This document shows, piece after piece, positions 1 through 5,661 of a stretch of 5,661 nt of DNA. The notes under the pieces are model-generated. The model searched no databases, had not been told where the DNA came from, and worked only from the letters and a program-made list of their open reading frames with translations. Position 1 is the first letter of the stretch; each line of letters begins with the position of its first letter. This DNA is from Candidatus Dormiibacterota bacterium. GTDB lineage: Bacteria; Chloroflexota; Dormibacteria; Dormibacterales; Dormibacteraceae. The DNA lies in the NCBI GenBank assembly GCA_003151665.1, contig PLYD01000128.1:1-5661 (forward strand), read 5' to 3'. A program made the translations under genes and the position numbers.

Positions 1-1701
1 CCGGGTGAATGGTTCGATCGCGTCGACCCGCCCGGCGTCATGCAACACCTTCTGAAAGAAGCGCGAGTAGAGCAGATGGAGGATCGCGTGCTCAATACCA
101 CCTGTGTATTGGTCGACGGGCATCCAGTGGTTCGCGAGCTCGGGGTCGAATGGTTGCGTTTTGTCATGAGCGGACGTGTACCGCAGGAAATACCACGCGG
201 AGTCAATGAAAGTGTCCATCGTGTCTGTTTCGCGGCGGGCTTCTCGCCCACACTTCGGGCACCTGACCCGCCAGAAATCAGCGTTGTCAGCAAGCGGTTT
301 GTATTCGCGTGGGAGCAGAACTGGAAGGTCCTCCCGCGGAACCGCGACGATTCCGTCGACCTCGCAATGCACGACGGGGATCGGGCATCCCCAGTAACGC
401 TGTCGTGATATCAACCAGTCCCGGAGCCGGTACTTGACCGACCGCTTGCCAATGCCCTTTTGTTCGATGAAGTCCGCGATACGTTGAGCGCCAGTCTTGT
501 TGTCGAGACCATCGAACGGACCGCTGTTGACCAGCACCCCGTGATCGGTGTAAGCGCGATCAAGATCCCGCTGCGGGCCGGTCGGCGGCGCGATCACCTC
601 CCGGACAGGCAAACTGAACTGACTCGCGAACTCGAAATCTCTTTGGTCGTGGCCGGGGACCGCCATGATCGCGCCAGTGCCGTAGGTGATCAATACGTAG
701 TCGCCCACCCAAATCGCCACCTTTTCGCCGTTCAGCGGATTCACGGCAAACGCACCTGTTGGAGCGCCAAGCCGCTTGACCTCGCTCGACATGCGGTCGA
801 TCTCTCGTTCCCGGCGCGACGCCTGAACGACCTCCCGCACGGCGTTGCGCCGCGACTCGACCGTCAGCTTTTCTACGAGTGGGTGCTCAGGCGCCAGCAC
901 CATGAAGGTCACACCGAAGAGGGTGTCCGGTCGAGTCGTGTAAATCCGCATTGACTCACCTGGGTGACCGTCGATTGGAAATTCAACCTCGACGCCCTCA
1001 CTTCGGCCGATCCAGTTGGCCTGCATGACGCGCACCCTCTCGGGCCAATGATCGAGCAGCGAGAGATCGTCGAGAAGTCGGTCCGCGTACTGGGTGATGC
1101 GCAGAAACCACTGCTCGAGGTCCCTCTTCTCGACCTCGACGTCCGGATGCCTCCAGCAGCGACCATTGATCACCTGCTCGTTGGCGAGAACCGTCTTGTC
1201 CACCGGGCACCAGTTGACCGGGGACATCATCCGGTGCGCCAACCCTCGTTCATGGAACAGCAGAAAAAGCTCCTGGGTCCAGCGGTAGTAGGACGGATCG
1301 CAGGTTGCGACCTCGCGATCCCAGTCGTACAGCACGCCCATGACGCCCAGCTGGCGTTTGGCGATCGCGATATTGCCGCGGGTCCAGTCCTCGGGATGAA
1401 CCCCACCCCCACGCTTGATCGCGTCGTTCTCGGCGGGGAGGCCGAACGCATCCCACCCCATCGGGTTGAGAACCTCGAAGCCTTGCATGCGCTTGAAGCG
1501 CGACAGGACGTCGCCGATCACGTAGTTGCGCATATGCCCCATGTGCAAGGGCCCGGACGGGTAGGGAAACATGACCAGGTTGTAGAACTTCGGCTTTGGC
1601 GAGTCGTCAGCCGCCTTCAACACCCCGTGGTCGGCCCACAACTTCTGCCACTTGGGCTCGATGTCCTGGGGTACGTATCCGCTATGTCTCGATGGGCTCA
1701 T
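1..1701 (-). CDS. leuS: Leucyl-tRNA synthetase, N-terminal 567 residues (runs off the left edge)
   Basis: Class I aminoacyl-tRNA synthetase that charges tRNA-Leu with leucine in the cytoplasm. Reading the minus strand from the ATG at 1701-1699 gives 567 codons without a stop up to base 1. The ATP-binding HIGH motif appears as HMGH at residues 53-56, inside [11 protein letters not shown]. The CP1 editing domain is intact: [10 protein letters not shown] at about 254-263, where T260 matches the specificity threonine of E. coli LeuRS (T252), and [16 protein letters not shown] at about 340-355 with the conserved Asp352. [10 protein letters not shown] (R435-W437), a CPKC knuckle at 481-484, [11 protein letters not shown] and [18 protein letters not shown] mark the return to the catalytic core. 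The KMSKS loop and anticodon-binding domain lie outside the window; family members have about 800-870 residues. An in-frame TAA at 1722-1720 bounds the start. No clear Shine-Dalgarno precedes the ATG, which lies inside the end of the upstream transporter gene, so coupled translation is likely. Identification is very secure. Confidence 0.97.
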   Translation of the reverse strand, partial: MSPSRHSGYVPQDIEPKWQKLWADHGVLKAADDSPKPKFYNLVMFPYPSGPLHMGHMRNYVIGDVLSRFKRMQGFEVLNPMGWDAFGLPAENDAIKRGGGVHPEDWTRGNIAIAKRQLGVMGVLYDWDREVATCDPSYYRWTQELFLLFHERGLAHRMMSPVNWCPVDKTVLANEQVINGRCWRHPDVEVEKRDLEQWFLRITQYADRLLDDLSLLDHWPERVRVMQANWIGRSEGVEVEFPIDGHPGESMRIYTTRPDTLFGVTFMVLAPEHPLVEKLTVESRRNAVREVVQASRREREIDRMSSEVKRLGAPTGAFAVNPLNGEKVAIWVGDYVLITYGTGAIMAVPGHDQRDFEFASQFSLPVREVIAPPTGPQRDLDRAYTDHGVLVNSGPFDGLDNKTGAQRIADFIEQKGIGKRSVKYRLRDWLISRQRYWGCPIPVVHCEVDGIVAVPREDLPVLLPREYKPLADNADFWRVRCPKCGREARRETDTMDTFIDSAWYFLRYTSAHDKTQPFDPELANHWMPVDQYTGGIEHAILHLLYSRFFQKVLHDAGRVDAIEPFTR

Positions 1702-2533
1702 GTTCAGCAGTCTTGAATTTTAGAGGCGCGAGTTCGTGGCCCACTATCGCGGCCAGCACCAACGCCGCGCCCGCGGCCTGCAGAAACCCAAATCTCTGGC
1801 CCGCCAGCACCACCGCGGCGGCGACCGCCCAGCCCGGCTCCATGGCGATGATCAGCGCCGTGCGGCTCGCGTCGATATGAGCCTGAGCCCACGTCTGGAT
1901 GTAGAAGGCGAGCGCCGAGGCGAACACCCCCGTGATCACGATCGCGATCCACACGTCGGTGCTCGGCATTCGCAAACTCGGGGTCCCCCCGGCGCTGAAG
2001 ATCAACGCGCAAGCGCCCATCTGCACCATCGCCAGCGGCGCCGCCGATAGGCGAGGCGACCAGCGGCTCAACAGCACGATGTGCAGCGCGAACAGCACGG
2101 CGCAAACGATCACCAGCACGTCGCCAAGCCCGAAACCCGACGGTCCTCCAGTCAGCATCCCGATGCCGATCACGGCGACGATCACGGCGACGATGGTCCG
2201 CCGCTTCAGAGGCACCCCAAACACGCGGTCGAGAAGCGGCGTGAACAGGACCAACAGGCCCGTGATGAGGCCCGCATTCCCAGGCGAGATCAGGCTGAGC
2301 CCCAGGGTCTGCATGAGGTAGGCGATCGCCAGCACGCTGCCTGCGGCGAGCCCCACCAGCAGCTCTCTGCGCGTGGGCAGACGCCGTACGAGCACGGCCA
2401 TGACAAGGAATGCCAGGATGAATCGAAGCTGCAGGAAGGGCAGCGTCGGATACTCTGCTATCGCGTTCTTGACGACCACGAAGGTCCAACCCCAGACCGC
2501 CGTCACCCCGACAAAGAAGAGGACGTAGATCAA
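1682..2533 (-). CDS. EamA/DMT-superfamily transporter, ten transmembrane helices
   Basis: Integral inner-membrane protein of the drug/metabolite transporter superfamily (two EamA repeats), 283 residues, the usual length. Hydrophobic segments fall at roughly 2-22, 32-50, 58-76, 86-104, 112-128, 135-155, 164-182, 193-213, 223-243 and 250-268. Family signatures are visible: WGWTFVVVK at 14-22, the [22 protein letters not shown] stretch in repeat 1, and [19 protein letters not shown] followed by the MEPGWA motif (E232-P233) in repeat 2. The short C-terminal tail is hydrophilic. The start is a TTG. The next upstream in-frame stop is at 2572-2570 with no ATG or GTG between, and starting at the GTG of residue 10 would cut helix 1. 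No convincing Shine-Dalgarno precedes it. The start codon shares base 2533 with the divergent HIT gene, and the 3' end overlaps leuS by 20 bases. Family members export amino acids, nucleosides or drugs; the substrate here cannot be told from sequence. Confidence 0.9.
   Translation of the reverse strand: MIYVLFFVGVTAVWGWTFVVVKNAIAEYPTLPFLQLRFILAFLVMAVLVRRLPTRRELLVGLAAGSVLAIAYLMQTLGLSLISPGNAGLITGLLVLFTPLLDRVFGVPLKRRTIVAVIVAVIGIGMLTGGPSGFGLGDVLVIVCAVLFALHIVLLSRWSPRLSAAPLAMVQMGACALIFSAGGTPSLRMPSTDVWIAIVITGVFASALAFYIQTWAQAHIDASRTALIIAMEPGWAVAAAVVLAGQRFGFLQAAGAALVLAAIVGHELAPLKFKTAEHEPIET
2516..2523 (+). promoter_or_regulatory. Ribosome binding site of the HIT gene
   Basis: A purine-rich GAAGAGGA run with a GAGG core at 2519-2522 lies 10 bases before the ATG at 2533, a normal spacing. 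It supports that ATG as the true start. The site lies inside the first codons of the divergent transporter gene, read on the opposite strand. Confidence 0.55.
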
Positions 2534-3018
2534 TGGAGCGACTGTGGGCGCCGTGGCGCATGGAGTACATCACCGACGAACCGCGACCCGGCTGCCTGTT
2601 CTGCCGCGTGATCGAGGACCCTGCCGACAGGGACGCTGCGCTCGTCGTCTGGCGCCCCGATGGCGCGGTGGTCCTCCTGAATAAATATCCCTACAACCCC
2701 GGCCACGTCATGGTGGCTCCAGTGGCCCATGTCGGCAACCTCGAGGACCTCGACGACGCGCAGACCGCCGACCTCATGCGTGCGCTCAAGCGGACGATCA
2801 CGGTCCTTAAGCAGACATCGAAGCCCGAGGGCTTCAACGTCGGCGCGAATATCGGGCGCATCGCCGGAGCGGGGATGCCCGACCACGTCCACCTTCACGT
2901 GGTGCCGCGCTGGAACGGCGACACCAACTTCATGCCGGTGCTCGGCGAGGTGAAGGTCATCAACGAACACCTGACGCAGACCGCGGCGAAGCTCAGCGAG
3001 GCGTTCTCCTCCAGCTGA
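2533..3018 (+). CDS. HIT-family protein, probable diadenosine polyphosphate (Ap4A) hydrolase/phosphorylase
   Basis: Cytoplasmic nucleotide-binding enzyme of 161 residues, full length for the family. The histidine triad reads HVHLHVV with H118, H120 and H122; by analogy with FHIT, H120 is the nucleophile that forms the nucleotidyl intermediate. Upstream are the NPGHVMV segment (H58), a second histidine at H66, and a CxxC pair (C21, C24) that in many HIT proteins binds zinc together with histidines. FNVGANIGRIAGAG and PRWNGDTNFMPVL around the triad are typical of the bacterial branch that includes the mycobacterial Ap4A phosphorylase Rv2613c. The N-terminal LWAPWRMEYI block is conserved in that branch, which fixes the ATG at 2533 and argues against the Met at residue 10. 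It is the only plus-strand gene here, divergent from the transporter and overlapping the amidohydrolase tail to tail by 26 bases. Phosphorylase versus hydrolase activity, and the preferred nucleotide, are not resolved. Confidence 0.93.
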   Translation: MERLWAPWRMEYITDEPRPGCLFCRVIEDPADRDAALVVWRPDGAVVLLNKYPYNPGHVMVAPVAHVGNLEDLDDAQTADLMRALKRTITVLKQTSKPEGFNVGANIGRIAGAGMPDHVHLHVVPRWNGDTNFMPVLGEVKVINEHLTQTAAKLSEAFSSS

Positions 3019-4474
3019 GCTTTCCCCCGACGATCGTCGCCACCACGCGGTCCTCGTCCACGACTGTCAGGTCGCACAGCTTGCCGAAGCGCAGGGAGCC
3101 CTGGTGTTGTTCCATGCCCACCGCATACGCGGCGTTGACCGTGTAGGCGCGCAAGGCTTTGGCGCGCGAGATGGCCAGCTCGGGGTGCCACCCGACGCGC
3201 CGGCGCCAGGTGGTGGCGGCGTCGATGCCCAGCAATGGGTCGGCGGTCTCCACCGGCGCATCAGAGCCAAAGGCAAGCATCGCGCCGGCTTGCGCCAAAG
3301 CGCCCCACGCATACGACTGCGTGGCCACTTGCGACCAGTACCGATCGACTAGCTCCCGGTCGGCCACCGCGTGGATCGGCTGCATCGAGGCGATCACGCC
3401 GATCTTCGCAAACCGCGGCACGTCCTTCGGATGGACGCACTGCGCATGCTCGATCCGCGGCCGCCAGTGGCGCCACGCGTCCCGCTTTCGAGCCAGCGCG
3501 TCAAGGGCCCGCCGAACCGCTCCATCGCCGATCGCGTGGAGGCACACGTTGAGCTCGGCCCGCACGCAGCGATCGATCATGTCGACCAGCTCGGCTTGAG
3601 GCAATCGCGAGGTGCCCGACCCGTCGAGCATCTCCGCGGTGCGACTCCCAAGCGATCCATCGAGAAAGGCTTTCACCCCCCAGATCCGCAGCCACTCATC
3701 GCCCCAGCCCGAGCGAACGCCCAGCCGCTCGGCGTAGTGGAGGTCGGCGAGCGGGAGGTTGTACGTGACGCGGATGGACAACCGGCCGGCGGCATGGAGG
3801 CGCTGAAGCGACGCAAATCCGCGAGCCCTGTCCATCGAGTGAACCGACGTGATTCCCATCTCGGCCAGCCCGCCCAGCGCTTTCGCCATGGCCGCATCGA
3901 AATCCGCGTCGGCAGCGCGCGGCAGGATGGCGGTGACCGCGTGCATGGCCGTCTCGCGCAGGATGCCGGTTGGCCGGCGTCGCCCGTCACGGTCGATCAC
4001 CCCTCCAGCGGGATCGTCACTCGTCGGGCCGATGCCCGCGAGCTCGAGCGCCGCGCTCGAAACCCAGGCCGAATGGCCGTCCTTTCGCTCGAGGTAGACA
4101 GGCCTCCCGCGCGCGGCCCCATCGAGGTGGCGCCGCGTCGGAAACGCAGGGTTGGGCCAGAGGTCGTTGTACCAGCCGGCACCGACCACCCATGCATCGG
4201 GAGGCAGCTTCAGTGCCCAGGTTTCGACGCGCTGCAGAGCCTCCTCGAGACTGGCCGCACCGCCCACGTCGAGCGTCAGATCATCGTCGGCCAGCCCTTC
4301 GAGGTGAACGTGCGAATCGACCAGGCCTGGCAGCGCCATTCCGCGAAGCCGGATGACCTCAGCCCCCCGCCCGGCCGCGGCTCGCGCCCCAGCGCCGACC
4401 GCAAGGATCCGTCCGTCAGGCCCGGCCGCCACCTCCGGTTCGCACCCCGCAAAGAGCACGGCGCCTGCGCTCAT
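2993..4474 (-). CDS. YtcJ-type metal-dependent amidohydrolase (amidohydrolase_3 family)
   Basis: Predicted TIM-barrel hydrolase of the amidohydrolase superfamily, COG1574/YtcJ group, 493 residues from the ATG at 4474-4472. The metal and catalytic residues all appear present: HxH in LVDSHVHLEG (H55, H57), the lysine in GVKAFLDGSLGSRTAE (K268), histidines in LHAIGDGA (H313) and RIEHAQ (H343), and the aspartate in FGSDAPVE (D405). The KDGHSAWVSS segment and the C-terminal GSLRFGKLCDLTVVD strand, part of the small composite beta domain, also fit. There is no signal peptide, so it should be cytosolic. A TTG at 4489-4487 would add five residues. I prefer the ATG because a GGGGG run sits six bases before it and the TTG lies within a hairpin. 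It follows the acyl-CoA dehydrogenase after 37 bases and is probably co-transcribed with it. Characterised relatives hydrolyse amide or formyl-type bonds on varied substrates; the substrate here is unknown. Confidence 0.93.
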   Translation of the reverse strand: MSAGAVLFAGCEPEVAAGPDGRILAVGAGARAAAGRGAEVIRLRGMALPGLVDSHVHLEGLADDDLTLDVGGAASLEEALQRVETWALKLPPDAWVVGAGWYNDLWPNPAFPTRRHLDGAARGRPVYLERKDGHSAWVSSAALELAGIGPTSDDPAGGVIDRDGRRRPTGILRETAMHAVTAILPRAADADFDAAMAKALGGLAEMGITSVHSMDRARGFASLQRLHAAGRLSIRVTYNLPLADLHYAERLGVRSGWGDEWLRIWGVKAFLDGSLGSRTAEMLDGSGTSRLPQAELVDMIDRCVRAELNVCLHAIGDGAVRRALDALARKRDAWRHWRPRIEHAQCVHPKDVPRFAKIGVIASMQPIHAVADRELVDRYWSQVATQSYAWGALAQAGAMLAFGSDAPVETADPLLGIDAATTWRRRVGWHPELAISRAKALRAYTVNAAYAVGMEQHQGSLRFGKLCDLTVVDEDRVVATIVGGKLSWRRTPR

Positions 4475-4480
4475 ACGGGG

Positions 4481-4485
4481 CCCCC
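4481..4485 (-). promoter_or_regulatory. Possible ribosome binding site of the amidohydrolase gene
   Basis: In the sense direction a GGGGG run sits six bases before the ATG at 4474. Four of its Gs also form the base of the hairpin at 4482-4508, and a CCCC directly downstream (4480-4477) could also pair with Gs here. It is only a partial match to a Shine-Dalgarno sequence, and its use as one is inferred from spacing. Confidence 0.35.
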
Positions 4486-4508
4486 GCAAAATCGAAGATT
4501 TTGTGGGG
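4482..4508. repeat. Inverted repeat (12-bp stem, 3-base loop) between the dehydrogenase and amidohydrolase genes
   Basis: On the plus strand the arms are CCCCGCAAAATC (4482-4493) and GATTTTGTGGGG (4497-4508), with a GAA loop. All twelve positions pair as plus-strand RNA, counting one G-U; as minus-strand RNA, the sense of the flanking genes, the same position becomes an A-C mismatch inside an otherwise complete stem. It lies just after the dehydrogenase stop (4514-4512), and its promoter-distal G run overlaps the G-rich likely ribosome binding site of the amidohydrolase. There is no T-run after the stem in the sense direction, so it is not a standard intrinsic terminator. It could be a translation-masking hairpin, an mRNA-stabilising or processing element, or a copy of a dispersed palindromic repeat. 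Confidence 0.75.
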
Positions 4509-4511
4509 TAC

Positions 4512-5645
4512 TCACAAGCCGTAGGTCTTGGCGATGATCTCCTTCATGATCTCGTCGGTGCCGGCGCCGATCCTCGCCAGGCGAGCATCGCGCCAGGCCC
4601 TCTCGACCGGGAACTCGCTCATGTAGCCGTGGCCGCCCAGGATCTGGATGGCCTCGTCGGCGACCTCGCACGCGACCTGGGTTGCGAGCAGCTTGGACTG
4701 AGAGATCTCCCGCACCGGGTATTCGCCCGAATCCCATTGCTTCGCGGTCTGGTAGACGAGCGATTGGACGGCCGCGATCTTGGTGCCCATGTCGACGAGC
4801 TTGTGCTTGATCACCTGGAACTGCGAGATCGGCTGGCCGAACGCCATCCGGTTGCGTGCGTACTCCATCGTGTACTCAAAGACGTTCTGGGCGCCCGCGA
4901 TCGCTCCGGCCGCGGTGATCATCCGCTCTCCCTGCAGCTCCCACATCAAGTTCTTGAACCCGTCGCCCTCGGCGCCGATGAGGTTGGCGACGGGCACCCG
5001 GCAGCCCTCGAACAGCAGCTCAGCCGTGTCGGAGGAGTGCATGCCCAGCTTCTCAAGGGTCCGGGTGACCTCGAATCCCGGCGTGCCCTTCTCGATCAGC
5101 AGCAGGTTGTAGCCGCCATGCCCGCGCTCCCGGTCGGTCTTGGTGACGACGAGCGCCCAGTGGCACCGCGCCCCGTTGGTGATGAAGATCTTGCGGCCGT
5201 CCACCACGTAGTGATCGCCCTCCCGACGGGCCGTCGTCTTGATGCCGGCGACGTCCGACCCGGCATCGGGCTCGGTGATCGCGATCGCGGCGATCTGCTC
5301 GCCCCGGACCGCCGGGAGGAGCCATCGACGCTTCTGCTCCTCGGTGCCGAACTTGAACACTGGTGGCGTGGCCATCTCGGTCTGGACCGCGACGGCCATG
5401 CCCAGGCCGCCACAACCGGCTCGAGCCATCTCCTCTGAGAGCACGATCGCCGAGAAGTAGTCCCCGCCCTGGCCGCCATATTCGGGTGGGTACCGCAACC
5501 CCAGAAACCCAAGCTCGCCGAAGCGCTTGAAGATCGAGTCAGGGAAGGTCCTCTCCTCCCACTCCTCGAGATGGGGCTTGACCTCTTTCTCCAGGAACTT
5601 TCGGATGTGCAGCCGCAGCTCCTCGTGGGCGTCGGTGAAGTACAT
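4512..5645 (-). CDS. Acyl-CoA dehydrogenase, LCAD/IVD-like type
   Basis: FAD-dependent enzyme that oxidises an acyl-CoA to the trans-2-enoyl-CoA and passes electrons to an electron-transfer flavoprotein; 377 residues, full length. The N-terminal helical domain begins MYFTDAHEELR, a usual family start. The middle beta domain carries the flavin/substrate signature AITEPDAGSD (122-131) and KIFITNGA (152-159). The C-terminal helical domain has RMAFGQPIS (266-274), QILGGHGYM (334-342) and IGAGTDEIMKEII (359-371). The glutamate of the common YEGT motif is alanine here (A361). The catalytic base is instead predicted to be E240 in LQGERM, as in long-chain and isovaleryl-CoA dehydrogenases. Only 16 bases precede the ATG at 5645-5643 and no in-frame stop or clear ribosome binding site is visible there, so promoter and operon partners upstream are unknown. 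It is the first visible gene of a probable operon with the amidohydrolase. Chain length or branched-chain preference cannot be assigned. Confidence 0.95.
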   Translation of the reverse strand: MYFTDAHEELRLHIRKFLEKEVKPHLEEWEERTFPDSIFKRFGELGFLGLRYPPEYGGQGGDYFSAIVLSEEMARAGCGGLGMAVAVQTEMATPPVFKFGTEEQKRRWLLPAVRGEQIAAIAITEPDAGSDVAGIKTTARREGDHYVVDGRKIFITNGARCHWALVVTKTDRERGHGGYNLLLIEKGTPGFEVTRTLEKLGMHSSDTAELLFEGCRVPVANLIGAEGDGFKNLMWELQGERMITAAGAIAGAQNVFEYTMEYARNRMAFGQPISQFQVIKHKLVDMGTKIAAVQSLVYQTAKQWDSGEYPVREISQSKLLATQVACEVADEAIQILGGHGYMSEFPVERAWRDARLARIGAGTDEIMKEIIAKTYGL

Positions 5646-5661
5646 CGGCGTGAGTTTAGGC

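Noticed and set aside
1..1701. Possible frameshift or breakage in leuS, since no stop-bounded frame covers it
   Set aside because: I read all 567 codons from the ATG to base 1 without a stop or frame change, and motif positions stay in register. The frame is open only because the gene leaves the window.
964..1716. Plus-strand frame of 250 codons opposite leuS
   Set aside because: The opposite strand reads as continuous, motif-complete leucyl-tRNA synthetase, so this is an antisense shadow.
2469..2474. TTGACG resembling a -35 box upstream of the HIT gene
   Set aside because: No matching -10 element occurs at 16-18 bases further on (the sequence is CCAGAC-like), so a promoter cannot be supported.
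3028..3039. Perfect 12-base palindrome CGACGATCGTCG just after the HIT stop
   Set aside because: It has no loop and no T-run, and it falls in amidohydrolase codons for Ala-Thr-Ile-Val. It is most likely chance and too weak to call a terminator or operator.
3371..4537. Long open frame on the plus strand (388 codons) opposite the amidohydrolase
   Set aside because: Its translation is rich in Arg, Pro, His and Gly with no recognisable motif, and it lies opposite a gene with all catalytic residues present. Such antisense frames are expected in GC-rich DNA.
4353..5438. Long open frame on the plus strand (361 codons) opposite the acyl-CoA dehydrogenase
   Set aside because: It mirrors the codon pattern of the dehydrogenase, has no domain signature and bridges two real genes on the other strand.

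Overview
This is a compact, GC-rich bacterial stretch with ordinary chromosomal housekeeping and metabolic genes. It holds five protein genes. Coding sequence fills essentially all of it, and neighbouring genes either overlap or lie less than 40 bases apart. The strong G/C preference at third codon positions, the actinobacterial/Chloroflexota-like HIT protein (conserved LWAPWR N-terminus) and the bacterial-type leucyl-tRNA synthetase suggest a free-living, aerobic, high-GC lineage. Chloroflexota, Dormibacterota and Actinomycetota-like soil bacteria are candidates. This placement is an impression from protein style and was not tested by a search.

Layout, left to right. Positions 1-1701 (minus) hold the first 567 codons of leuS, which runs off the left edge just before the expected KMSKS loop. 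Positions 1682-2533 (minus) hold a ten-helix EamA/DMT-family transporter whose 3' end overlaps the leuS start by 20 bases, so the two are probably co-transcribed and translationally coupled. Positions 2533-3018 (plus) hold a HIT-family diadenosine-polyphosphate hydrolase/phosphorylase. It is divergent from the transporter, and the two start codons share one base. Positions 2993-4474 (minus) hold a YtcJ-type amidohydrolase with a full metal site, whose 3' end overlaps the 3' end of the HIT gene tail to tail by 26 bases. Positions 4512-5645 (minus) hold a full-length acyl-CoA dehydrogenase of the LCAD/IVD-like type, upstream of the amidohydrolase in a probable two-gene operon.

How the genes relate. 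The dehydrogenase-amidohydrolase pair looks like a small catabolic operon with unknown substrates. The HIT enzyme beside leuS is of mild interest because aminoacyl-tRNA synthetases make Ap4A as a side product and HIT enzymes of this type degrade it, but the two genes are on opposite strands. The only notable non-coding structure is a strong inverted repeat at 4482-4508, between the dehydrogenase stop and the amidohydrolase start. Its right-hand G run overlaps the likely ribosome binding site of the amidohydrolase. I saw no RNA genes, CRISPR arrays, insertion sequences, phage genes or novel multi-gene system, and no gene-free stretch longer than about 40 bases.
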